NCBI GenBank assembly: GCA_022361535.1
Contig: JAKSAU010000012.1
Location: 1 to 13,786, forward strand
DNA from: Desulfobacterales bacterium
Lineage (GTDB): Bacteria > Desulfobacterota > Desulfobacteria > Desulfobacterales > Desulfobacteraceae
Direction: 5' to 3'
Length of the DNA: 13,786 bases
Made by a program: the position numbers and the translations under genes
Notes under the pieces: model-generated
The model's input: the letters and a program-made list of their open reading frames with translations, nothing else
Told to the model about the DNA's origin: nothing
Database searches by the model: none
In this document: positions 1 through 6,550 of the stretch, piece after piece
Layout of the letters: every line of letters begins with the position of its first letter
Position numbering within the stretch: position 1 is the stretch's first letter

Positions 1-633
1 ACTTCTGCTGACATATACGATCCGGTATTGGATCCCGGATCGGTCAAGGGCTTCCAAGGCCCAGGTTCTGAATATGCAGTCTTCTTCAAAGGTTGCAAGG
101 GATAATGGTTTATGGGCCTGGAACACAAAATCGGGGGATGCGGCCCATACTACTGGATCATGGGCAATAACCCGGCCACCTTCGGTTATCTGGGTGCAGA
201 TCCCAAGATCGAGTTCCCCTTTATCCACGGCATCTTTTATTACGTCACTATTTTCACACCGCATTTCCACGGTAACTTCGGGATATGCCTTTGCAAACCG
301 GGCCAAAAGTTCCGGTAAAACACCTGCGGTATAATGCTCAGGAGATCCGAATCTTATACTTCCTTCCAGGTTTGGCTGGGAAAGCGCTGCAACGGCATCG
401 TCATGCTCTTTGACAATGCGCCTTGCGTAATTGATCAATATTCTGCCCTGGGCTGTCAGCCTGACGGTTTTACCGATCCTGTCAAAAAGCTTGTTGCCCG
501 CCTCGTCTTCAAGGCGCTTGATCTGCATGCTGACTGCTGATTGTGACAGGTTTACTAATTGTCCTGTTTTCGTAAAGTTTTTCGCTTCTGCCAGGGCAAT
601 AAATGTTCTTAAATAATCAATCTGTAGATTCAC
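1..633 (-). CDS. LysR-type transcriptional regulator, 3' end cut off by window edge
   Basis: Reading the minus strand from a GTG at 633 gives 211 codons open to the window edge; the C-terminal third is missing. The N terminus (NLQIDYLRTFIALAE, then a helix-turn-helix at about residues 18-37 with the LSQSAVSMQIKRLE pattern and LFDRIGKTVRLTAQG) is the classic LysR winged-helix DNA-binding domain. From about residue 90 (GSIRFGSPEHYTAGVLPELLARF) the periplasmic-binding-protein-like effector domain begins. GTG 633 was chosen because it places NL(Q)xxYLRTF at the start as is usual in the family; a GTG three codons upstream (642) is possible and no strong Shine-Dalgarno decides. It is divergent from the SDR gene at 738, the standard arrangement in which such a regulator controls its neighbour and itself. 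The family is certain; the effector and target are inferred only from position. Confidence 0.93.
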   Translation of the reverse strand, partial: MNLQIDYLRTFIALAEAKNFTKTGQLVNLSQSAVSMQIKRLEDEAGNKLFDRIGKTVRLTAQGRILINYARRIVKEHDDAVAALSQPNLEGSIRFGSPEHYTAGVLPELLARFAKAYPEVTVEMRCENSDVIKDAVDKGELDLGICTQITEGGRVIAHDPVVWAASPDFVFQAHKPLSLATFEEDCIFRTWALEALDRSGIQYRIVYVSRS

Positions 634-653
634 AAGTATCACACATTTTAATC

Positions 654-710
654 GTTAACATCAAAACTATTCATTTGACGGATAACTGTACCATACATAA
701 CATAGTTAAC
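654..710. repeat. Two GTTAAC palindromes flanking the SDR promoter
   Basis: The self-complementary hexamer GTTAAC occurs at 654-659 and again at 705-710, 51 bases apart (about five helical turns), one on each side of the candidate promoter at 675-703. This spacing would place both on the same DNA face. They could be half-sites or distal sites for the divergent LysR regulator, but LysR boxes are normally T-N11-A dyads and a 6-mer can occur by chance in AT-rich DNA. Confidence 0.25.
675..703 (+). promoter_or_regulatory. Candidate sigma-70 promoter of the SDR gene
   Basis: TTGACG at 675-680 (5 of 6 to the -35 consensus) and TAACAT at 698-703 (4 of 6 to the -10) are separated by 17 bases. A transcript would begin near 710, giving a short leader before the AAGGAG ribosome site at 727-732 and the ATG at 738. 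The site lies in the LysR/SDR intergenic region, so it is a plausible target for the LysR regulator. No experimental support. Confidence 0.5.
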
Positions 711-726
711 AAAATCAAAATAAACC

Positions 727-732
727 AAGGAG
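727..732 (+). promoter_or_regulatory. Ribosome binding site deciding the SDR start
   Basis: AAGGAG five bases before ATG 738. It rules against the longer reading from 603, whose extra 45 residues would lie in promoter DNA and do not resemble any SDR N terminus. Confidence 0.85.
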
Positions 733-737
733 ATATC

Positions 738-1346
738 ATGAAGATATTAATTGTTGGCGGAAACGGTACCATCGGCTCAAAGGTCAGTACTCATTTTTCA
801 AAAAAGCACGAGGTTATTGTCGCAGGCAGAAACTCAGGCGATGTGCAGATGGATATGACAAACAGTGAATCCATCAAAGCGGTATTTGAAAAAATCGGTA
901 AAGTAGATGCGGTTGTCTGTACTGCAGGAGAAGCCAAATGGGCAGAATTCGACACTTTATCTGAAGAAGATTTTTATATCGGCATTAAAAGCAAGCTCAT
1001 GGGCCAGGTCAATCTGGTGAGAATCGGTAAGGATTATATGAACCCGGGCGGATCTTTTACCCTGTCTACGGGGATTCTTGCCGACCACCCGGTCCTTATG
1101 ACTACCAGTGCGGCAATGGTTAATGGTGCAATCCACAGCTTTGCAAAAGCTGTCTGTCTGGAGCTGAAAAATAATATCCGGATCAATGTGGTCTCTTCCG
1201 GACTGGTCGAAGATGCAGTCGAGCACTATGAGGCTTATTTTCCTGGCCACAATCCCATCCCCATGAAAAAAGTGGTGAACGGATTTATCAAAAGTGTTGA
1301 AGGGGCTGGCACAGGAGAAATTATCAGGATGTATGATAACTGTTGA
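738..1346 (+). CDS. Atypical short-chain dehydrogenase/reductase-fold protein
   Basis: A 202-residue Rossmann-fold protein. ATG 738 is chosen over an in-frame upstream ATG at 603 because AAGGAG (727-732) sits five bases before it and the protein then begins directly with the nucleotide-binding strand MKILIVGGNGTIG (Gly-rich loop at residues 7-13). AGR at 29-31 follows strand 2, a position that often favours NADPH, and CTAG (61-64) matches the SDR NNAG motif. LSTG holds the usual catalytic Ser (110). Aligning back from the LEL at 141-143, the catalytic Tyr and Lys of YxxxK are replaced by Ala125 and Asn129. Length is about 40-50 residues shorter than classical SDRs. It belongs with the small 200-residue SDR subfamily whose chemistry is poorly defined; it may bind a nucleotide without acting as a classical dehydrogenase. 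It is divergent from a LysR regulator that probably controls it. Substrate unknown. Confidence 0.9.
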   Translation: MKILIVGGNGTIGSKVSTHFSKKHEVIVAGRNSGDVQMDMTNSESIKAVFEKIGKVDAVVCTAGEAKWAEFDTLSEEDFYIGIKSKLMGQVNLVRIGKDYMNPGGSFTLSTGILADHPVLMTTSAAMVNGAIHSFAKAVCLELKNNIRINVVSSGLVEDAVEHYEAYFPGHNPIPMKKVVNGFIKSVEGAGTGEIIRMYDNC

Positions 1347-1393
1347 TCTAAAGAGCACCACCTCAAACCCACATTTTCATGCCTTTGATGTGA

Positions 1394-1585
1394 ACGTTTT
1401 TTGCGGAAGGGCAGGGAATAGAATTCAACATGCTTTGTGTTGAAGCTCCCAATGTGGCGGCATCACTTGAAGAAAGATCCATCGGGGGGTTGGGCGTTTT
1501 TTTTATTCGTCAAATGGTGGATAATGTCATTTACCAACGAAAGGGCGGCAGCAATATTCTAACCTTTTTCTTTGAATTAGAATAA
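1394..1585 (+). pseudogene. Remnant of an RsbW/SpoIIAB-type anti-sigma factor ATPase (C-terminal part)
   Basis: An open frame from just after a stop at 1391-1393 to TAA 1583-1585 encodes about 63 residues. It contains a G1-like stretch (EGQGIEFNML, compare DDGxPFNPL of the family), then PNVAASLEER, the G2 glycine motif SIGGLGVFFIRQMVD, and YQRKGGSNILTF. This order is the C-terminal half of HATPase_c_2 serine kinases such as RsbW and SpoIIAB. The N-terminal half with the N-box is absent: the SDR gene ends 47 bases upstream, and a run of six T at 1397-1402 precedes the readable part, where a frame change may have occurred. The only ATG is at 1430 (51 residues) and lacks a clear ribosome site. 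Most likely a decayed gene left behind by a deletion; a short functional peptide is less likely. The family match is by eye only. Confidence 0.65.
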
Positions 1586-1636
1586 AGCCAGGCACTTGCC
1601 CTCTTTGATATCAGTCACTTTTCGATGTCCACCAAT

Positions 1637-2248
1637 TCACGTTTTCTTTTTTAGAGAGGACAACAGCTTTTCAAGAGAGGTCTGCGCATTATCCAAAGCA
1701 ATATCGGGATTATCTGACTGGGCGATCCACACCGCGGCTTCATCCATTGCCCCGGACAGCAGGTGAGCCAGAGCATCAATGTGTATATCTACCATTATTC
1801 CTGACTCGACCAGGTCAGACAGACATTCTTTTAAAAGCGCAAGGCTGCCTTCATCCATATTTGCGTCAACCTGCCGGACGGTCTCCCATTTCAACACAGC
1901 TGGTCCGTCAATAACCACAATCTGCTGAAGCACAGGATCGGAAGAGGCTTTTAAGAACGCTCGGCAGCCTAAGACCAATTGCTCCCAAAGATCATCGGTT
2001 TTATCTGCAGCAGCTTCTACCCTTTGGCCGATCTCTTCTTGGGCATACTCATATACTGATAGAAAAAGACCCAGCTTATTTTTGAAATGATGGTACAAGG
2101 CCCCTCTTGTCAAGCCTGCCTTTTGAACGATACGTTCAGTAGAAGCACCTGAATACCCTTTCTTGCTGAATTCATCTGTTGCAATCTCAATTAGTTTTTT
2201 TATGGTGGCTTTTTTTTGTGCTGCTTTGGTCATTTTTTTTTGGTTCAT
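1637..2248 (-). CDS. TetR/AcrR-family transcriptional repressor
   Basis: A 203-residue TetR regulator. I choose ATG 2248 (MNQKKMTKAAQ...) rather than the in-frame ATG at 2269, because GAGGAAG (plus-strand 2251-2257) lies just before it and the upstream ATG falls inside the first operator palindrome. The N-terminal DNA-binding domain is textbook: TDEFSKKGYSGASTERI, then the helix-turn-helix at about 36-58 with AGLTRGALYHHFKNK. The all-helical ligand domain follows; VVIDGPAVLKWE and LAHLLSGAMDEAAVWIA are typical of a large group of TetR proteins of unknown ligand. It is divergent from the VOC gene at 2358. The shared intergenic region has two matching inverted repeats, so it very likely represses both itself and the VOC gene. 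The inducing ligand cannot be told from the sequence. Confidence 0.95.
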   Translation of the reverse strand: MNQKKMTKAAQKKATIKKLIEIATDEFSKKGYSGASTERIVQKAGLTRGALYHHFKNKLGLFLSVYEYAQEEIGQRVEAAADKTDDLWEQLVLGCRAFLKASSDPVLQQIVVIDGPAVLKWETVRQVDANMDEGSLALLKECLSDLVESGIMVDIHIDALAHLLSGAMDEAAVWIAQSDNPDIALDNAQTSLEKLLSSLKKKT

Positions 2249-2265
2249 CACTTCCTCACATATTG

Positions 2266-2282
2266 ACATACATTCTGTATGT
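2266..2282. promoter_or_regulatory. TetR operator 1 (ACATACA-N3-TGTATGT)
   Basis: Perfect inverted repeat with 7-base arms and a 3-base spacer, centred at 2274, about 26 bases upstream of the TetR start codon. It shares its core exactly with the second palindrome at 2296-2320. Size and symmetry suit a TetR dimer. Binding here would block the tetR transcript. Confidence 0.8.
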
Positions 2283-2295
2283 ATTATTCTTCAAT

Positions 2296-2320
2296 TTATA
2301 CATACACAGTGTATGTATAA
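2296..2320. promoter_or_regulatory. TetR operator 2, extended dyad overlapping the VOC promoter
   Basis: Perfect inverted repeat with 11-base arms (TTATACATACA / TGTATGTATAA) and a 3-base spacer, centred at 2308, 34 bases from the centre of operator 1. Its core is identical to operator 1. The right arm overlaps the TATAAT at 2316-2321 and the left arm overlaps a TATAAA (minus strand, 2295-2300), so a bound repressor would block both divergent promoters. Confidence 0.85.
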
Positions 2321-2321
2321 T
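2316..2321 (+). promoter_or_regulatory. -10 element of the VOC gene promoter
   Basis: Perfect TATAAT lying 36 bases before the VOC start codon and embedded in operator 2. The -35 at the standard distance (AATTTA, 2293-2298) is poor, so the promoter is probably weak or has another feature. The leader would be about 30 bases, with only a weak GAAAG ribosome site. Confidence 0.55.
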
Positions 2322-2357
2322 AAAATCCAACAAAATATCAAATAGAAAGAAAGCGAT

Positions 2358-2774
2358 ATGAAAATAAATAGCTTATACCCGGTAATCGGTACAAAAAATA
2401 TAGACGCATCTAAACAATTTTATACAAGCCATTTTGACTTTGAAACCGTATTTGACTCAGACTGGTATATCAGCATGGCCACAAGCGGGAATCCGTCATT
2501 TGAGCTTGCCCTGTTAGACTACACCCATCCAAGTGTCCCTGAAAAATTCCAGGTCCAGGCAAAAGGTCTTTTAATCAACATTGAAGTGGAAGATGTTGAC
2601 CAAGTCTATAACCACATTTGCCGTCAGGGCATTGATATGATCCTTGATATTAAATCTGAAGAATGGGGCCAGCGCCATTTTATCATAGAGGATCCCAATG
2701 GTCTGCTGGTGGATGTGATACAAAATATTGAACCCACAGGAGAGTTTGCAGATCAGTATCAACAAAGCGAATAA
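2358..2774 (+). CDS. Glyoxalase/bleomycin-resistance (VOC fold) protein
   Basis: A 138-residue single VOC-fold protein with two beta-alpha-beta-beta-beta modules. Module 1 begins LYPVIGTKNIDASKQFYTSHFDFE; module 2 begins KGLLINIEVEDVDQVYNHICRQGI and ends with the hallmark RHFIIEDPNGLLVDVIQ. Of the usual metal-ligand positions, His107 (before the FxxxDPxG motif) is kept, Glu49 is plausible, the first-strand position is Tyr7 rather than His, and the terminal Glu is Asp119. Metal-dependent glyoxalase I activity is therefore doubtful, and a ligand-binding, resistance or other VOC role is equally possible. It is divergent from and probably repressed by the TetR regulator. A small-molecule-detoxification pair is the simplest reading, but the substrate is unknown. 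Confidence 0.9.
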   Translation: MKINSLYPVIGTKNIDASKQFYTSHFDFETVFDSDWYISMATSGNPSFELALLDYTHPSVPEKFQVQAKGLLINIEVEDVDQVYNHICRQGIDMILDIKSEEWGQRHFIIEDPNGLLVDVIQNIEPTGEFADQYQQSE

Positions 2775-2796
2775 AATCCTGTATCCAAGTATGATT

Positions 2797-2923
2797 TAAG
2801 CGCATGCGTACCTTAATGGTTCAATGTTAAGGAGATGATCTACTTTGCTAGATCATTCTTAACAAAGCTTATATCTTAACTATACGAAACACATATAGAT
2901 TGGATATGCCGTATGGCGTATAG
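2797..2923. repeat. Nested inverted repeats in the convergent VOC/kinase intergenic region
   Basis: Three structures occupy this 157-base convergent gap. (1) TTAAG 2797-2801 and CTTAA 2813-2817 flank a perfect CGCATGCG palindrome (2802-2809). (2) An interrupted hairpin: GTTAAG 2826-2831 and ATGATCTA 2835-2842 pair with TAGATCAT 2849-2856 and CTTAAC 2858-2863. (3) CTATACG 2880-2886 pairs with CGTATAG 2917-2923, enclosing CATAT 2892-2896 / ATATG 2904-2908. None is followed by a T run on its exit side, so these are not canonical intrinsic terminators. They may still end or stabilise the two converging transcripts. Confidence 0.45.
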
Positions 2924-2931
2924 AAAAAAAG

Positions 2932-5900
2932 CTAACCAACACGATTAGAGCTGGAAAGCACTTCCTTTATGGCTTGTCCCAGTTGTGTTCTGTTAAAGGG
3001 TTTTTCAAGATATTGTTTTGCACCGAGTGCCGCGGCTGTTTCTCTATCAATCCTGTTGTTAAATCCTGTCGTTAATATGACAGGTAGTTTCGGATTGACC
3101 TGTAAGACTTCCCGGATCAGTTGCTCTCCGCTCATGTTGGGCATTGTCATATCTGTGATAACCAAATCAAACTTTTCGGGAAATTGCTTTACCATTTCCA
3201 AGGCAGCTGACGGATCATTTTCCGTTTCAACGGAATAACCTAATTTCTCCAACATTAATTTTCCTATATTAGTCAACCCTGGCTCATCATCAACAAATAA
3301 GACACGCTCACTTCCCAGTTGTGGACTTTGTATAGCTTCTTCTTTTCGCCCTGCCTCATCACTGACCCTTGGAAACAATATCTTGAAAATGGTTCCCTTA
3401 CTCGGTTCACTATAAACCGTGATTGCCCCTTCGTGGTTTTTTACAATCCCCAGTACAACGGACAACCCCATGCCCGTACCTTTACCCGTTTTTTTGGTGG
3501 TAAAATAAGGATCAAATATTTTTTCCTGTATTTTCGGATCAATGCCACACCCGGTATCTTTGACCGTCAACTGAACATAAGTCCCGGGATTTATTTCCTG
3601 GTACAAAGCCCTTGTAAACTGATCGACTTTGAACTCTGATAAGCCAATTGAAAGTTCTCCTCCGTTTTGTTCCATTGAATGGGCTGCATTGGTACACAGA
3701 TTGATCAACACCTGCTGAAACTGGGTGGGATTGGCGTTAATAATGTAATCTTCATCTGGAATGTTGGTTTTAACTTTAATTGTAGCGGGAATTGAGGCCC
3801 TTAAAAGACTGACCGCTTCGAGCAGGCTTTGGCCAGTGTTAATATTTTCCTTTGCTTCTTCTGATTTCCTGCTGAAATTTAAAAGCTGCTTGACAACCTC
3901 GCTTGCCCTTTGGCTCGCTATTTTTATTTCGTTTAAGCTCTGTTTGGCTGGGCTCCATGCCGGGATATCATCTAAAGCCAATTCGGTGTTCCCGATAATA
4001 ATGCCGAGAATATTGTTAAAATCATGGGCAATCCCTCCGGCCATCGTACCAATGGCCTCAAGCTTATGGGACTGGCGGAGCTCTTCTTCAAGTTTTTTCC
4101 TTTCGGATTCAGCCTTTTTGCGCTCTGTAATGTTTGTTGCGATTTCCATTCGAACCATGCGGCCGTCTATCCATCGAATCGCCTGATCCCGGCATTCATA
4201 CCACTCTCCGTTCAATGTGTTTTGAAATTCCCAAATAATGGGGTCCAAAGGCATCGAGTCGGAATCCAGCAGTTGGCTGTTGGTGCAAAAGGAACAAGGG
4301 CCTGTCTGGTCAGCCTGTAGGGCTTGCCAGCATATTTTACCAATGATATCGCCCATGATATCAAGACCGTACTTATTAACAAACAACAGTTCATACGTTT
4401 CCATATCAGCGACATAGACAAGGGCATCCAAACTATCCATAACGGTTTTAAACCGCTCGAAATGCTCTTTTTGCTCTGTAATATCCATACCGTAAATATT
4501 TGCATAATTTCCTTCTTTGACTGGCATTATGCTTAAAGAAACCCAACCCTTAGAATACTCTTCTTCGAACTGTTTTATTCTGTTTTCCTTTATGGCGAGC
4601 TGCACTCTTTTGTGCCATCGTTCGGGAATTGGGCTGTTAACCTGACATTTCCAGTGTTCAAGAAGATGCTGGCTTCCCCGGTTACCATATCTCAATAACC
4701 CATCTGGAGTTACCCGCATTACAGGATGGGGGTTCTGGCTGGGGAATTTTCCAAGATTGATAATCTGTTCCATATTTTGATATTCAGACGTTACATCCCG
4801 AAATACCATCACAACCCCGATAAAATTACCCCGGGCGTCTTTCATTGGGGCGGCGGAATCTGCAATCTGGTATTCTTTGCCCTTCTTGGATATTAGAATC
4901 GTATGATTCGCAAGCTCAACTATCCGGCCTGTTTTTAAAGCCTTTTCAACAGGGTTTTCAGCAGGTTCTCTGGTTTTAGCATTGACAATGTTAAACACCT
5001 CATTCAGGCCCAGTCCTTTAGCATCATTAAATGACCAGCCCGTAAGCTTTTCAGCAACAGGATTCATGGTAACGATATTGCCTGCCAAATCTGCGGAGAT
5101 GACTGCATCACCAATGGAGGATAGAGTAATTCTTAGATATTCACTTCTTGCCTGGATTTTATCTGCAATGTTTTTTACATCTTTTCTAAGCTGGAAATTA
5201 TAAAGGAATATGACTGTACAGATTACACAAATCACCCCTAAGGCAATTGCCAGCCTGCTTATCCATACATTATTTTCCTGAAGATAATCCTCAAGTAAAA
5301 ACCCCTGTAAAGAAAAATCCGCTGAAACAACACCAAGCCTCTGATATGTTTCTTTTATATGAAGCCATCTTTCCGTATTATTGTGACCGATCTCAACAAG
5401 GTCCGGATGGGCAAGGTTACGGAGCTGATGCTGCTCAAAATTTAAATGTTCTTTTGATTTTTTTGCACTGTACTTTTCAAGTATAACATCAATTATCTCA
5501 TCAGGATTATCGAATGCATATTTCCAACCTTTGAAGCTGGCGTTCATAAATGCCCGCACAAGCTCAGGACCTTTTTTAACTATTTCTTCTGTTGTGAAAA
5601 GTGTATCTCCGTAAAAATCAATTCCATAGTTATTGGGCTTGATTAAAGTATACGGAATACCCTTTCTTAAAAACAAATACGGCTGGTTTGCAACGCTCCC
5701 ATTTATCGCATCAATATCGCCTGTAATAAATCTCTGATTTGCCGACTTTGTTTTATCAATGATGTTAAGGCTGTCAAAATCAAGACCTTCATTGAGAAAC
5801 ATGGCCATAAACTCAGGCAGCTCATTTTTATTGAGCATAACTGCTTTGCCAATGAGGTTGTGTGGAGATGAAATATCCCTGTCTTTTCTGGCGATAATGG

Positions 5901-6264
5901 TTCGTGTTGAATGTTGTATAATCGGAGCCAGGGCAACCACTTTCAATCCTTGAGCCCTTAATGCAACCAGTTCTGATGCAAGGACACCAAAATCAGCCTT
6001 TCCTGATATTACCTCATCCTGCACTTTAATTTTGGGGCCGCCTTCAAGGATTTCAACATCCAAGCCGGCATCGCTGTAGAACCCTTTTTCCTTGGCTGCA
6101 TAATACCCGGCAAATTGGAACTGATGATACCATTTAAGCTGAAGGACGATATGAGGCGCGTTATTGTCATCTGCTTTTAAATCAGTCGCACAACAAATAA
6201 AAAGAAAGAAAAACATTAGGAAAAAATAAAGCTTAGGAAAAAACCGTAAGTAAAATTTTCGCAT
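2932..6264 (-). CDS. Hybrid histidine kinase with periplasmic NMT1/THI5-like sensor domain
   Basis: A 1110-residue membrane sensor. In order: a basic/hydrophobic export signal (about 1-31); an NMT1/THI5-like substrate-binding domain (about 37-320; LQLKWYHQFQFAGYYAAKEKG, with GFYSDAGLDVEI and DFGVLASELVALRAQG); one transmembrane helix (about 334-356); PAS 1 (about 374-492); a divergent PAS-like region (about 497-597); PAS 3 (about 600-715) with a Cys cluster at 645, 657 and 660; a coiled linker; HisKA with the phospho-accepting His747 in AHDFNN; HATPase with N-box Asn859, DTGCGI 903-908 and GKGTGMGL 927-934; and a receiver with Asp992/993, phospho-Asp1038, Thr1065 and Lys1088. All catalytic residues are present. 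Binding of a small ligand (the domain family includes thiamin-precursor, sulfonate and nitrate binders) should alter kinase activity; the receiver may feed a phosphorelay. No separate output protein is encoded nearby. It is divergent from the metal-efflux operon, so a link to it is possible but unproven. Confidence 0.95.
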   Translation of the reverse strand: MRKFYLRFFPKLYFFLMFFFLFICCATDLKADDNNAPHIVLQLKWYHQFQFAGYYAAKEKGFYSDAGLDVEILEGGPKIKVQDEVISGKADFGVLASELVALRAQGLKVVALAPIIQHSTRTIIARKDRDISSPHNLIGKAVMLNKNELPEFMAMFLNEGLDFDSLNIIDKTKSANQRFITGDIDAINGSVANQPYLFLRKGIPYTLIKPNNYGIDFYGDTLFTTEEIVKKGPELVRAFMNASFKGWKYAFDNPDEIIDVILEKYSAKKSKEHLNFEQHQLRNLAHPDLVEIGHNNTERWLHIKETYQRLGVVSADFSLQGFLLEDYLQENNVWISRLAIALGVICVICTVIFLYNFQLRKDVKNIADKIQARSEYLRITLSSIGDAVISADLAGNIVTMNPVAEKLTGWSFNDAKGLGLNEVFNIVNAKTREPAENPVEKALKTGRIVELANHTILISKKGKEYQIADSAAPMKDARGNFIGVVMVFRDVTSEYQNMEQIINLGKFPSQNPHPVMRVTPDGLLRYGNRGSQHLLEHWKCQVNSPIPERWHKRVQLAIKENRIKQFEEEYSKGWVSLSIMPVKEGNYANIYGMDITEQKEHFERFKTVMDSLDALVYVADMETYELLFVNKYGLDIMGDIIGKICWQALQADQTGPCSFCTNSQLLDSDSMPLDPIIWEFQNTLNGEWYECRDQAIRWIDGRMVRMEIATNITERKKAESERKKLEEELRQSHKLEAIGTMAGGIAHDFNNILGIIIGNTELALDDIPAWSPAKQSLNEIKIASQRASEVVKQLLNFSRKSEEAKENINTGQSLLEAVSLLRASIPATIKVKTNIPDEDYIINANPTQFQQVLINLCTNAAHSMEQNGGELSIGLSEFKVDQFTRALYQEINPGTYVQLTVKDTGCGIDPKIQEKIFDPYFTTKKTGKGTGMGLSVVLGIVKNHEGAITVYSEPSKGTIFKILFPRVSDEAGRKEEAIQSPQLGSERVLFVDDEPGLTNIGKLMLEKLGYSVETENDPSAALEMVKQFPEKFDLVITDMTMPNMSGEQLIREVLQVNPKLPVILTTGFNNRIDRETAAALGAKQYLEKPFNRTQLGQAIKEVLSSSNRVG

Positions 6265-6370
6265 TCAATTATCCGTTTTTATATTCTGACCGAATTAAAG
6301 ATTTTTTGATTGTATATCACATCGTGGGTCAAAACAAGGTGATGCACACTAACCAAGTAAAGGATTCCAA

Positions 6371-6410
6371 GTGAAGAATAGTCTGCACCGCCTTGTAGAA
6401 TAATCTACAC
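6371..6410. promoter_or_regulatory. Two dyad-symmetric direct repeats, likely a regulator binding site
   Basis: AGAATAGTCTGCAC (6375-6388) and AGAATAATCTACAC (6397-6410) differ at 2 of 14 positions and are 22 bases apart, two helical turns. Each is itself a dyad: the second copy has TGTAGA-N4-TCTACA with perfect arms (6394-6409), the first GTGAAGA-N4-TCTGCAC with 6 of 7 arm bases matching (6371-6388). Repeated dyads on one face of the helix in a divergent promoter region are typical of dimeric transcription factors binding cooperatively. Which protein binds, and which gene is controlled, cannot be said. No other copy was noticed in the window. Confidence 0.6.
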
Positions 6411-6515
6411 TTTTTATCCGAACAATAGAGACGTTCTATTTTCACTTGCAAAGATTAAAAACATAAAACACTGAAATCAAAGCATAAAAACACGACGCTA
6501 TCACTTTCTATCTTT

Positions 6516-6532
6516 TTGGTTTCTTTTTTGCA
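6516..6532 (+). promoter_or_regulatory. Possible sigma-54 promoter of the efflux operon
   Basis: TTGG and TTGCA place the invariant GG (6518-6519) and GC (6530-6531) exactly ten bases apart, as sigma-54 requires. The rest of the -24 element (CAC after TGG) is not matched, and the region is T-rich, so a chance match is quite possible. Transcription would begin near 6543, just upstream of the hairpin at 6551-6577. Confidence 0.27.
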
Positions 6533-6550
6533 ATTCAACTCTCCATGGCT

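Noticed and set aside
603..737. In-frame upstream extension of the SDR gene from ATG 603
   Set aside because: The 45 added residues lie over the divergent promoter region and do not fit the family; AAGGAG before ATG 738 gives the better start.
957..1361. 134-codon open frame antisense to the SDR gene
   Set aside because: It is a complement of a strongly coding SDR frame, has no family features and no ribosome site.
2249..2269. TetR start at ATG 2269
   Set aside because: It falls within operator 1 and lacks a ribosome site; ATG 2248 has GAGGAAG directly upstream.
2909..2931. Intrinsic terminator for the kinase gene at the hairpin near 2906-2921
   Set aside because: Read on the minus strand, the T run comes before the hairpin instead of after it.
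6241..6264. Lipoprotein signal at the kinase N terminus (FICC)
   Set aside because: The residue before the first Cys is Ile and before the second is Cys, which does not fit a lipobox; an ordinary signal or anchor is likelier.
6424..6445. Intrinsic terminator at AATAGA/TCTATT in the divergent intergenic region
   Set aside because: The stem is six AT-rich pairs with only a short T run, and no gene ends on the plus strand before it.
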